Source: Lachnospiraceae bacterium (GTDB lineage: Bacteria > Bacillota > Clostridia > Lachnospirales > Lachnospiraceae). Taken from it: 40,379 bases of DNA. The DNA is taken from positions 1 through 40,379 of the forward strand of contig JAJPWX010000090.1 in the NCBI GenBank assembly GCA_021205755.1, given 5' to 3'. Under the pieces are notes generated by a model, which saw only the letters and a list, made by a program, of their open reading frames with translations, was not told the origin of the DNA and searched no databases. The position numbers were made by a program, and so were the translations under genes. Of the stretch, positions 1 through 7,830 are shown piece by piece (the first letter of the stretch is position 1; each line of letters opens with the position of its first letter).

Positions 1-178
1 TCAGTGGGAAGAAAGTGGAGGACTTTCAGACCATGGCAAATAAAAATGAGTATATTGATGAAGCTTATAACACCCTCGTAAACCTGAGTGCGGATGAACA
101 GAAGCGCTTGGAGTATGAAGCACGCGAAAAAGCGATCCGGGATTACAACGCAGCAATCAGCTATGCACAAAAACAAGG
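1..178 (+). repeat. Long direct repeat, copy 1 (partner 7367-7544)
   Basis: Bases 1-178 match 7367-7544 at a constant offset of 7366 with six substitutions, all at codon third positions and all synonymous. The repeat covers the end of the Rpn core and its conserved helix, and stops exactly where the Gly-rich tandem repeats begin. It may extend left beyond the window. Confidence 0.9.
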
Positions 179-383
179 GCTTAAACAGGGTATTGAGCAG
201 GGGCTTAAGCAGGGTATTGAGCAAGGTATGGAACAGGGCGTTGAGATCGGTGAAGCCCGCGGCATTGAAATTGCACTTAAAATTCTTACCATGCATAAAG
301 ACGGTTCATCCAATGAGGAAATAGCCGAAGCCTGTAATGCTTCCATCAAAGATGTAGAGCGAGTGATCCAGATTACTTCTTAA
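1..383 (+). CDS. Rpn-family nuclease/transposase, C-terminal part (cut by window start)
   Basis: The reading frame is already open at base 3, so the true start lies upstream of the window; GTG 15 and ATG 33 are only internal candidates. The visible part is the tail typical of Rpn/PD-(D/E)XK 'transposase' proteins: a KKVEDFQTMA segment, a KRLEYEAREKAIRDYN helix, a Gly/Gln repeat (KQGIEQG), then a short helix-turn-helix-like end with SNEEIAEACN. The catalytic nuclease domain of this family lies N-terminal to this and is not in the window. Family members are linked to RecA-independent recombination and are often multicopy; a second copy follows at 7190-7743. The acyltransferase gene at 480 converges on it. 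Family assignment is fairly sure; whether the upstream part is intact cannot be seen. Confidence 0.75.
   Translation, partial: SGKKVEDFQTMANKNEYIDEAYNTLVNLSADEQKRLEYEAREKAIRDYNAAISYAQKQGLKQGIEQGLKQGIEQGMEQGVEIGEARGIEIALKILTMHKDGSSNEEIAEACNASIKDVERVIQITS
177..224 (+). repeat. 24-bp tandem repeat inside Rpn tail
   Basis: Two nearly identical 24-bp units (177-200 and 201-224) encode Gly-Leu-Lys-Gln-Gly-Ile-Glu-Gln twice and continue as a half-unit to 236. Unit length is a multiple of three, so copy-number change keeps the frame. The second Rpn copy has an unrelated 12-bp repeat at the same place. Confidence 0.85.
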
Positions 384-479
384 ACACTTTTTCTAGTACC
401 TATTTTAGGCAGGCGGGGTTGAACAGCAGATATCCTGCCTGCTTAGGTAAGTTTTCTTTACTCCTCTACTGCACATGGA

Positions 480-1610
480 TTATTGTGAATGTCTGCACTT
501 TGTAAGCAAGAACTTGCTCAATCGTTGTGTAGGTACCTCTACCAGATAATAAGATATAATTGCCGTTGCCAGAGTCGGTATCGCACTGAGAAATAGCGCT
601 TGCATGTAAGTCAGGCTGATACCATATATCTGCTGTAAAGACACAACAAGCTGTTCAAAGAAAAATCCATAAAGATAAATTCCGTAAGATGGCTCCAGCT
701 TTCGGCCAATATTGCCGAATTTTGCTTGAGGGGCAAACGCGAAAGAAAAAATAAAATAAGGCAGAATTATATACAACGAAAGATATTGTAAAAAAACACC
801 GCTGGACTGAAAAATCAATGGCACACACATAGCAACAAGTGCAGTTTGAAGATTCAGATATTTTCGAATCTGATCATACGTAAAAAAAGTGCCGATAATG
901 TACATTGTAATCAGATGCCATGCAGCAATCAGATCGGTTCCGTAAAATACTACAAGGGTATCTGCACGAAATACACGCAAATATAGATCGCACCCTACAG
1001 CCGCAGCTGTTATAATTGCAGCTGCGTAGAAAGAGCAATTTGTAAACTGGCTATGGCTATTATCATGATGTTGCATACGCAATACTGTTACAAGAATCGG
1101 CGTGAGAACATAAGCCGCAGCTTCTACTGGCATCGTCCAAAGAGAACCGTTGGTAGTATTTGCCAGCAGGTTATTCGAAAAAACGCCTGGCTGTGCGTAG
1201 ACAATGAAGAAACGCAGGTTACGAAGGTAAGTTGTGTAAGTGCTCGAAAAATAACCCTGTATTCCAAGATCGGAAAGCAGAGAACCCGTGATAAAGACCA
1301 TAACCAGAATCATTACCGCAAAAGGCGGCCACAGGCGGAAAAAACGGCGAATCGCATAGCGCAGGGGATGCGGATCAGAAAGCCAGCTTTTTGTAATCAG
1401 GTAGCCACTGATCAGGAAGAGAATTCCCACGCCGAGTTCGTGAAGACTGTAACTTCCGAAAAGTAAGGGCGTTCCGCTTTGGATCATTCCCATATGGCCG
1501 ATGAAGACAAAGGCGGTGGCGATCATGCGGATAATGGTAAAATTGTTATTGTGGGATGTGTGATTTTGGAGATTTTTGTTTGCTAAATAAGGGGTTTCTA
1601 CAGTGTGCAT
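480..1610 (-). CDS. Acyltransferase family 3 (OafA/YrhL-like) membrane protein
   Basis: This 376-residue polytopic membrane protein is of the acyltransferase-3 family, which O-acylates surface sugars and other extracytoplasmic substrates. An N-terminal hydrophilic stretch leads into the first membrane helix with the conserved basic/His region (R28 and H39 in FIGHMG). It is followed by FLISGYLITKSW, the loop motif RRFFRLWPPF, and a NGSLWTMPVEAAAY segment typical of the family. About ten hydrophobic segments are visible and the length is normal for the minimal family core. The ATG at 1610 has an AGAAAGGG ribosome site just upstream. Degraded sequence homologous to its C-terminal third lies at 6562-6898. 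The acyl donor and target are unknown. Confidence 0.9.
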   Translation of the reverse strand: MHTVETPYLANKNLQNHTSHNNNFTIIRMIATAFVFIGHMGMIQSGTPLLFGSYSLHELGVGILFLISGYLITKSWLSDPHPLRYAIRRFFRLWPPFAVMILVMVFITGSLLSDLGIQGYFSSTYTTYLRNLRFFIVYAQPGVFSNNLLANTTNGSLWTMPVEAAAYVLTPILVTVLRMQHHDNSHSQFTNCSFYAAAIITAAAVGCDLYLRVFRADTLVVFYGTDLIAAWHLITMYIIGTFFTYDQIRKYLNLQTALVAMCVPLIFQSSGVFLQYLSLYIILPYFIFSFAFAPQAKFGNIGRKLEPSYGIYLYGFFFEQLVVSLQQIYGISLTYMQALFLSAIPTLATAIISYYLVEVPTQRLSKFLLTKCRHSQ

Positions 1611-1645
1611 TACAGAACCCTTTCTATGTTTAGAATAAAAAATCG

Positions 1646-1675
1646 GGAGCCGCTGCCTTAATTGACAGCGGCTCC
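1646..1675 (-). terminator. Bidirectional-looking intrinsic terminator
   Basis: A perfect 10-bp stem (GGAGCCGCTG / CAGCGGCTCC) with a 10-nt loop. On the minus strand it is followed by a T run and ends the surface-protein gene at 1714. T-rich sequence also follows on the plus strand. Confidence 0.8.
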
Positions 1676-1713
1676 TGTATTATTATTTTTTTTTATTACG
1701 AATCAGTTATGAT

Positions 1714-4602
1714 TTACGCAACCTGATCATAAAGCTGACCAGCTATTACATTGAATGTAGCGCCATCGTACTCAACTGTTCCGTTGTAGGAAGTGTCAAG
1801 AACACCATCTACTACTACGAAGAACGCGTTGTCATACATTACAACTCCTGAGTAATCAACAACCTGACCAGCTGCGATGAAGTACCAGTTGTCATCGCCA
1901 CCGATTGTGGAAGAATACTGCCACAGGCCATTGTAGCTTGTCAGAACCTGACCTGCTGCTACCAGGAACTGTGCTCCATCATAAGTAACTAAGCCATTCT
2001 TGGTTGTATCCAGAATACCACTGGTTACATAGAACCATGCCCCATCATGCTGTGCCAGACCATTGTAGCTCAGCTGTACCTGACCATTCGCAACATAATA
2101 CCAAACTCCATTGTACAGGCAAAGTTCGTTAGCAGATGTATCAAGCACACCATTTGTTACGAAGAAAAGACTTCCATCATATCCGTAAACGCCGGTAGTT
2201 GTGTTTGCCCAAGTTCCGCTCTGATAATAACGCCATACACCATCACTATCTTTCACAAGGCCATTCTTCACATCTTCATCCGGATCCGTATCAGTTGTGT
2301 TACTAGCCAATCTTGCTGTATAAGCAGATTCTGATGTATAATATGCCACGGTAGTAGTATATGGAACTACAGTCTTTGTAACATTGCTATTCAAAACATA
2401 GGTAGCTGTTAATGTCACAAAGCCGCCTGCGCCATCGCTGTCCTGCTTGTTGATTGCATCAACCGTTACTTTGATATAACCAGTTGTGCTGGAGTTTGTT
2501 CCAGTTGCATATGATGCACTTGCCGGAGTAATATAAACTTTGTGCTGTGTGCCTGTGCAGGTCGTGCAAAGTGTATAAGCTCTTGCATATACAGCCAACG
2601 TGTCATCAGAATCTACACCGATACGTACCCAGCCGCCATTTCCTGTTACAGCATCAGTGGAACTTTCATCTACATAAGTAATTGTGCTATCTGTTGTTAG
2701 ATATCCTTTTACATCTACTACCTTAGAACCAGTTATCTCCAAATAAATCTTCTGATTTCTTGTATCTGTATAGTCATTTGCATCCCCTGAAGCCGGATGG
2801 ATTCCATCGCTTGCCGTCTTTTCATTGGTATGCGCAAGTCTCTGGATTGTATAAGAAGTTGAGGATACAACATAATCACAACCATCTCTTACACAACGTA
2901 CTACACTATTAAAGCCTCCATCTGCCTCGCAGCTCGCTGCTGTATAATCTTCTACAACTGTCTGAATATCATGACCTTTTGCTTTTACTGTAATGGTCTG
3001 AGTCTCAGCTGTATTCTTGTTATCTACAATACAGATATAAGTAATGGTTGCTGTTCCGTCTGTGGTACATGTAGATGTGTCATCAGAAAGCTTTACATAT
3101 GTTGACCACTTATATACAGTGCCATCCGAAGCGGTAGTAGACCCGCCATAAAGCGTTCCATTAACACCGTCATACGGCGTTGTACCTGCAATTACACCCT
3201 CAAGAACCTCATATGTGAATTTTGAACCATAAGCCGTTGCTGCTGTAGCTATCTTTTCTTTTGCGTCAGCCAAAGCTACATGTTCACCTTCCGGTGCTGC
3301 CGTCAGCTTATCACTTGTGTTTACAACATGGTAAGTAATGCTTGAACTATAATCTTCTGCTCCAACAGTCAGGCTTGCGCTAGTAAATTTGTCTTTGGTA
3401 CAACCTGCAGCAGAGCACAACTCAACTTCATAGTAATAAGCGTTCAAATAGCAAGAAGTATTGGTAATCACCGGATATCCATCATCATCAACTACTACCT
3501 TACCATTTTTCATTACGAGATTGCACATCTCAGCATCTGTCGAAGAAGCATAAACAATAACCTTTGTTATCATATGATGCGCAGGTACTTCAATAACCTT
3601 TGTTCCTTTTGAATTTCCGCTTTCATCAAAGAACTCAACAGTATAGCTCCCGGCAACACTGCAATCTTTCAATTCAATGTCATCCGTTTCCGGAAGATCA
3701 GTTAATGTGGTTGAATAATGTGTTTTGCTTGTCGTTGCTGCATTAGCTTCGATGTAAACGGCATCAGTGCTAGCGATTCCATCGCAGTCTACGATTACTA
3801 TATAAGAGCTAGAAACAGCTTCTTTTGTTTTTTCTACAGCATTGAACTCACTGCAGGCATTGTGGCTGCACTGAGAAACTGTGTAGTAGGTTCCGTCATT
3901 GATCTTACTGATCAGCTGAACATTTCCGTCATCATCCAGTTTTGCTTTATATAAGGTCAACGGAGTAGTCAGAGCCACACCATCCAGATAATTAACTGTG
4001 ATAGATGTTGAAGTATCGATCACGATATTGTCACCTGATTTTGCATAGATACCATAGGAAACCCAGTTATGACCGTAAGCCGGGGTTACTACTTCTTTCT
4101 CAAGCTCATTCTGGCAAATATTGCAAACATAATACTGCTTCTGAAAACCGTCCTGAGTACATGTTACCTTTTGTGTTTCAACAGTTTTAACCAATTCCCA
4201 ATCATGACCAAGCGCAGCAATAACTCCCGCATCAGCTGAATATGAAGTTACATCTTTCTCAGTACCATTAATTGTTGCTGTTATCTTGTATGTACCAGTT
4301 CCTTCACAAGTAGCAGCTTTTGTTACGGTTAATTTTGCGTCAGATGGATATTCAGTTGACACCCTATTATTTGATGCATCCACCATGTCATATGAAACAA
4401 CAGCTGTTCCTGCGCTAATATCATAGCTCACAACCTGAATGTTCTTAACATATAGCGTATAATCATCAGCATCATTTTCGGCCGTAATATTCGGCTCATC
4501 TGTCTCACCCGCATACGCGACCAAGGACGTTGCGCCTACAGCCATCAATGCGGTCAACGCTAAGGCTGCAAGCTTAGTTCTTTTTAACTTCATAGTATAC
4601 AT
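1714..4602 (-). CDS. Secreted surface protein with C-terminal cell-wall-binding repeats
   Basis: This 962-residue exported protein starts with a basic n-region and hydrophobic core ending in AYA (about residue 31), a clear Sec signal peptide. Residues 35-760 are Thr/Ser/Asp-rich with several paired cysteines (CNICQNE, CVRDGC, CTTC) and GHDW/GHNW-type segments, as in beta-rich clostridial surface proteins. From about residue 780 to the end there are roughly ten aromatic repeats of about 20 residues (YNGVWYYVANGQV-like, each with an aromatic core and NG turn). These resemble choline/cell-wall-binding repeats and suggest non-covalent attachment to the wall; no LPXTG is present. No good Shine-Dalgarno precedes either ATG (4602 or 4593), which is odd for this window. 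The ligand and role are unknown. Confidence 0.88.
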   Translation of the reverse strand: MYTMKLKRTKLAALALTALMAVGATSLVAYAGETDEPNITAENDADDYTLYVKNIQVVSYDISAGTAVVSYDMVDASNNRVSTEYPSDAKLTVTKAATCEGTGTYKITATINGTEKDVTSYSADAGVIAALGHDWELVKTVETQKVTCTQDGFQKQYYVCNICQNELEKEVVTPAYGHNWVSYGIYAKSGDNIVIDTSTSITVNYLDGVALTTPLTLYKAKLDDDGNVQLISKINDGTYYTVSQCSHNACSEFNAVEKTKEAVSSSYIVIVDCDGIASTDAVYIEANAATTSKTHYSTTLTDLPETDDIELKDCSVAGSYTVEFFDESGNSKGTKVIEVPAHHMITKVIVYASSTDAEMCNLVMKNGKVVVDDDGYPVITNTSCYLNAYYYEVELCSAAGCTKDKFTSASLTVGAEDYSSSITYHVVNTSDKLTAAPEGEHVALADAKEKIATAATAYGSKFTYEVLEGVIAGTTPYDGVNGTLYGGSTTASDGTVYKWSTYVKLSDDTSTCTTDGTATITYICIVDNKNTAETQTITVKAKGHDIQTVVEDYTAASCEADGGFNSVVRCVRDGCDYVVSSTSYTIQRLAHTNEKTASDGIHPASGDANDYTDTRNQKIYLEITGSKVVDVKGYLTTDSTITYVDESSTDAVTGNGGWVRIGVDSDDTLAVYARAYTLCTTCTGTQHKVYITPASASYATGTNSSTTGYIKVTVDAINKQDSDGAGGFVTLTATYVLNSNVTKTVVPYTTTVAYYTSESAYTARLASNTTDTDPDEDVKNGLVKDSDGVWRYYQSGTWANTTTGVYGYDGSLFFVTNGVLDTSANELCLYNGVWYYVANGQVQLSYNGLAQHDGAWFYVTSGILDTTKNGLVTYDGAQFLVAAGQVLTSYNGLWQYSSTIGGDDNWYFIAAGQVVDYSGVVMYDNAFFVVVDGVLDTSYNGTVEYDGATFNVIAGQLYDQVA

Positions 4603-4709
4603 GCACTAAAATTATTTGTATTTGCTCTTTTTTAAAATGCTTTTCTGGACTTTGGAAGCAAGGTGTATTTGAACAGAGAATAAAGAAAAGAGATGCATTT
4701 AGCGGTGCA

Positions 4710-4738
4710 TTATTACATTTTTTTACACAAAGTTACAA
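4710..4738 (-). promoter_or_regulatory. Candidate promoter for the surface-protein gene
   Basis: On the minus strand TTGTAA is followed after 17 bases by TAATAA, giving a leader of about 100 nt before the 4602 start. The sequence between promoter and start is A+T-rich and lacks a recognisable ribosome site. Confidence 0.4.
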
Positions 4739-4828
4739 AAATTGGCTGACATTTCCGCCTTATTTGAATCACGTCCCAGGGATTATGCCAGCCTTTTTTT
4801 AACTTTGCTTATAAGATCATATGATAAA

Positions 4829-6496
4829 TTACTCCACTACTACCTTACATAGCTTTTTGCAAAAAGCAATACCGAAATGCCGGAGCGTCCTTGGATTCCG
4901 CATACGGAAATACTGGTCGTACTGCATGCGGTTGATCTGGTCTATCGCTTCCTGCGCGTCTGTAGGCAAATCCGTATCTGCTTTGGAATATTTAATCTCA
5001 ATGATAAAAGCATCTTTCGTGCGAAGCTGAAAAGCGGCGATATCTGACCGTCCCTTTCCCGCCTCCCGATTAGATTTAAGTTCCCAGTCTTTCCTTGGCA
5101 GCAGCATACCAAGCAGCAGTCCATGATAAAATTTTTCTTTATCATCCAGCGTGCCGCCGTCCATGTAGCTGACCGAAGCGCCCAGATAGTAGTTCAGGCT
5201 GTCTTCAAGAGCCTCCGCGTTGCCGGAATCCAGGGCGGCATAAAGGGTTTTCATGCCGTCTGTATCATCAAGGACTTTTTCTCGGAACCATTCCTCGATC
5301 TGGGATTTGAAGATATCCTGTACTTCGCAGTTGGGGATACATAATTCATAGGTGCCGTCCGCGTTGCGCCCCCGCTGTGTCAGGTAGCCGGTCGTAAACA
5401 GGATACTCCAGATGTTGTCAATGTTGTTGGTCATATCCCGGTAAGTCAGTTCCTGCACAAGCTTTTTGTTCACTGTTTTGCCTTCCATCAGGCTTCCGAT
5501 CTCATCGCGCGTGATGCTGTCCGCCTTCTCCGCGAATGTGCGGATGATACCATTTTCGCTCACATTAGCCCAATAATTCCGGGGTTCCTTATCCAAATCG
5601 TTTAAAAGCTGGTCACAGTAATTAACCACGTCCCAGGGACAGTAGATGCTGTTCTGCCCAATCCGATAGCCGTCATACCAGTTTTTAACAGTGTCATAAT
5701 GTTCATTTATGCCATTATCATCCAGGAACTTTCTGACTTCATCATCCGTAAACCCGAACCACTCATCACACCGGTCATCCAACATAGTATAGAGTTTTGG
5801 GTTATTCAGGTCTGAAAAGATGCTTTCCTTTGAAATCCGCAGGATCCCTGTCAGGACGCTGAAATATAATGAATCGTTTGATTTCAGCGCATAGCCAAAA
5901 ATCTGGCGGATTAAATCTACCATGGCGTCGTAATAGCCTTTTTGATATGCCCGCTGTAATGGGGCATCATATTCGTCGATCAGGATGATCACCTTTTTGC
6001 CGTAATGTTTATATAAAAGGTCCGATAAAACCGCCAGACTATCATCAATCATCCCTGTTCCATTACGGAGATTTTTCAGATCCTCCTTATCCTGGTCATC
6101 TAGTTTATCACTTTTGAGAAGAAACGGAAATGATCTCGCTGCCTTTCGGATTTCTTTCCACAGATTCTTTTCGGCTGCTGTGTACGTATTTCCGGTTACC
6201 TGCTTGAGTGTAATGGAGATCACAGGGAACTGCCCCATATATTTCTCACACAGTTCTTTTTTCCCCGAAATCGCTAGGCCGTCAAACAGGCTCTTATCGG
6301 TGCCGATTTCGAAGAAGCATTTGAGCATGCTCATGTTCAGGCTTTTGCCAAAACGTCGCGGGCGTGTAAAAAGGTTGACTTTCCCCGGACTTTCCAGCAG
6401 TTCCTGAATCATTCCCGTTTTGTCCACATAATAATAACCCATCTGGTGAAACTCAGCAAAATTGTCTATGCCAACTGGCATGATTTTTTTCTCCAT
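4829..6496 (-). CDS. AAA-ATPase-like protein with C-terminal PD-(D/E)XK nuclease domain
   Basis: This is a 555-residue member of the widespread family that joins an N-terminal AAA-ATPase-like domain (PF09820 type) to a C-terminal PD-(D/E)XK domain (PF08011 type). The start is placed at ATG 6496, not the longer frame to 6553, because a GGAGGTG site lies just upstream. Visible motifs are YYYVDKT (residues 21-27), the P-loop-like RPRRFGKS (45-52), the Walker-B-like LIDEYD (172-177) and the C-terminal nuclease core D485 plus EIK (500-502). Such genes are often multicopy in gut Clostridia and Bacteroidetes. Their biological role is not established; a mobile or defence function is only inferred. 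Confidence 0.9.
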   Translation of the reverse strand: MEKKIMPVGIDNFAEFHQMGYYYVDKTGMIQELLESPGKVNLFTRPRRFGKSLNMSMLKCFFEIGTDKSLFDGLAISGKKELCEKYMGQFPVISITLKQVTGNTYTAAEKNLWKEIRKAARSFPFLLKSDKLDDQDKEDLKNLRNGTGMIDDSLAVLSDLLYKHYGKKVIILIDEYDAPLQRAYQKGYYDAMVDLIRQIFGYALKSNDSLYFSVLTGILRISKESIFSDLNNPKLYTMLDDRCDEWFGFTDDEVRKFLDDNGINEHYDTVKNWYDGYRIGQNSIYCPWDVVNYCDQLLNDLDKEPRNYWANVSENGIIRTFAEKADSITRDEIGSLMEGKTVNKKLVQELTYRDMTNNIDNIWSILFTTGYLTQRGRNADGTYELCIPNCEVQDIFKSQIEEWFREKVLDDTDGMKTLYAALDSGNAEALEDSLNYYLGASVSYMDGGTLDDKEKFYHGLLLGMLLPRKDWELKSNREAGKGRSDIAAFQLRTKDAFIIEIKYSKADTDLPTDAQEAIDQINRMQYDQYFRMRNPRTLRHFGIAFCKKLCKVVVE

Positions 6497-6561
6497 GCTG
6501 CACCTCCGATCCGGCAGTCTCTTCTGGAATAGACTGCATCCTTTCTGGTACACTTAGATTA

Positions 6562-6898
6562 TCACGAACGCCTGCACTTCGCAAGCAAAAATCTGCTGAG
6601 CTGCTGCGCTGGTTTTTCCACCAGATAGTAGGACAAAATTGCCGCCGCCAGCGTTGCGACTGTACTGAAGATCAGCGCCTGTATATACGTAAAGCTTACC
6701 CCGCAGGTTTGCTGCAAAGAAATGATAAGCTGTTCGAAGAAAAATCCGTATAAGTAAATTCCGTAAGATGGCTATAGTTTGAATATCGCATTTGGCGCAA
6801 ATGCCAAGGAAAAAAGTAAATAGGGCAAAATCAGGTACAATGACAGATACTGTAAGAAAATACCGCATGATTGAAAAATCAACAGGAATAATGACCAC
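6562..6898 (-). pseudogene. Remnant of a second acyltransferase-3 gene (C-terminal part)
   Basis: Read on the minus strand toward the TGA at 6562-6564, this stretch gives FQSCGIFLQYLSLYL, a stop, then PSYGIYLYGFFFEQL and finally KCRRS. It aligns with the C-terminal third of the 480-1610 protein, which has FQSSGVFLQYLSLYI, PSYGIYLYGFFFEQL and KCRHS. The remnant has lost several codons and gained a TAG just before PSYGIYLYG, and the N-terminal two-thirds is absent. An open frame of 114 codons in another phase is spurious. From 6899 to 7013 similarity fades and no gene is seen. Confidence 0.78.
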
Positions 6899-7013
6899 TG
6901 ATAAGGGATGCCGACCATGCAGTCATGGCAGCAGACATCATTCAAAGTCTAAATCTTGTTTACATAATCAGTATGTTACCAAATGAGTTTATAGATATTT
7001 AATAATAATTGTG

Positions 7014-7041
7014 TTGCATTAAATTTGGCGCATGGTATAAT
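7014..7041 (+). promoter_or_regulatory. Candidate promoter upstream of the broken Rpn gene
   Basis: TTGCAT and a perfect TATAAT are separated by 16 bases. It lies about 150 bp before the 7190 start. A second AT-rich segment with TTCGAA on both sides (about 7118-7143) lies closer to the gene. Confidence 0.4.
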
Positions 7042-7189
7042 CATAACAGTTATTGAAGTCCAACGGCATATCAATGGTTTTCTTTTATAAATTTTGTGGT
7101 TAGGCACTATCCCGGTTCGAAAAAAAATGATATGATATTCGAAAGAAAATCCTTCGGATATGCTGTCCATATCAGAAAGGAGATTCCTT

Positions 7190-7240
7190 ATGACACAGAC
7201 AAACAATGATTTTATTATGCTTCCCACGAATGATTTCTGA
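7190..7240 (+). pseudogene. N-terminal fragment of a second Rpn-family gene
   Basis: An AGAAAGGAG site precedes ATG 7190, which opens MTQTNNDFIMLPTNDF and then stops at TGA 7238-7240. The LPTNDF start is typical of Rpn/PD-(D/E)XK transposase proteins, where it normally leads into FKEL and the nuclease core. Here the core is missing and a palindromic repeat follows directly. Confidence 0.65.
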
Positions 7241-7366
7241 GTGGCGGCCAAATGCGAAGCGTTTTTGCATAGGCGGCACGACCTGCCGCCGAGCATTCGC
7301 GAGGGCGCTGGACATCCAGTGGATGTCCGTTTAGCGCCGACCGAAGCGGAGCGTAGAGCGTTTCCA
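7241..7366 (+). repeat. Palindromic element replacing the Rpn core
   Basis: About 125 G+C-rich bases sit between the N-terminal scrap and the C-terminal tail of the Rpn gene. They contain two hairpins: GGCGG/CCGCC around 7272-7290, and a longer one near 7303-7337 with GGCGCT/AGCGCC outside and GGACATCC/GGATGTCC inside. Related GAAGCG/GGAGCG and GAGCGTTT motifs lie near both ends. It looks like a REP/MITE-like interspersed element, but no second copy is in this window to prove that. Confidence 0.5.
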
Positions 7367-7544
7367 TCAGTGGGAAGAAAGTGGAGGACTTTCAGACCAT
7401 GGCAAATAAAAATGAGTATATTGATGAAGCTTACAACACCCTCGTAAACCTGAGTGCGGATGAGCAGAAGCGCTTGGAGTATGAGGCACGCGAAAAAGCG
7501 ATCCGGGATTACAACGCAGCGATCAGCTATGCGCAGAAACAAGG
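7367..7544 (+). repeat. Long direct repeat, copy 2 (partner 1-178)
   Basis: Second copy of the repeat described at 1-178. Its left edge joins the palindromic element and its right edge is the start of the divergent Gly-rich repeat. Confidence 0.9.
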
Positions 7545-7743
7545 AGAGCAGATTGGAGAGGCACGAGGAGAAGCACGAGGAGAAGCACGAGGAGAAGCAC
7601 GTGGTATTGGAATTGGTGAAAGCCGAACAATAAGAATTCTTACAATGCATAAGAACGGTGATTCGAATGAGAAAATTGCCGAAGCTTGTAGTGTATCCAT
7701 GGAAGAGGTAAAACGAGTGATCGGTTCTGTTTTTGGAGCATGA
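7381..7743 (+). CDS. Rpn-family C-terminal fragment, probably not functional alone
   Basis: The frame runs from GTG 7381 (or ATG 7399, with a GGAGG 11 bases before it) to TGA 7743. It encodes the Rpn tail: the VEDFQTMANKNEYIDEAYN helix, KRLEYEAREKAIRDYN, an EARG repeat, then a C-terminal helix-turn-helix-like end with SNEKIAEACS. It is homologous to 1-383 throughout except in the repeat. The nuclease core is gone, so this is best read as the 3' part of a disrupted gene. Expression as a short DNA-binding-like protein from ATG 7399 cannot be excluded. Confidence 0.65.
   Translation: MEDFQTMANKNEYIDEAYNTLVNLSADEQKRLEYEAREKAIRDYNAAISYAQKQGEQIGEARGEARGEARGEARGIGIGESRTIRILTMHKNGDSNEKIAEACSVSMEEVKRVIGSVFGA
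7555..7602 (+). repeat. Four 12-bp tandem units (Glu-Ala-Arg-Gly)
   Basis: Four units of GGAGAAGCACGA type (7555-7566, 7567-7578, 7579-7590, 7591-7602) encode EARG repeated. The two central units are identical, indicating recent slippage. Confidence 0.9.
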
Positions 7744-7830
7744 GTGATTTCCTGATTTGGTAAGGTTTTATTCGAATTCTGATACATCTGATTCATAAAA
7801 TATAGAAAAGACTGCTGGAGGCTGGACTAT

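Noticed and set aside
1646-1675. Possible CRISPR or attachment-site repeat
   Set aside because: It is a single stem-loop with T runs between two genes, which a terminator explains; no spacer array exists in the window.
6554-6898. 114-codon minus-strand ORF
   Set aside because: It is an out-of-phase reading of the acyltransferase remnant; the homologous frame is broken by a stop.
7241-7447. 68-codon frame through the palindromic element
   Set aside because: It starts inside a repeat, changes frame relative to the Rpn tail and has no ribosome site.
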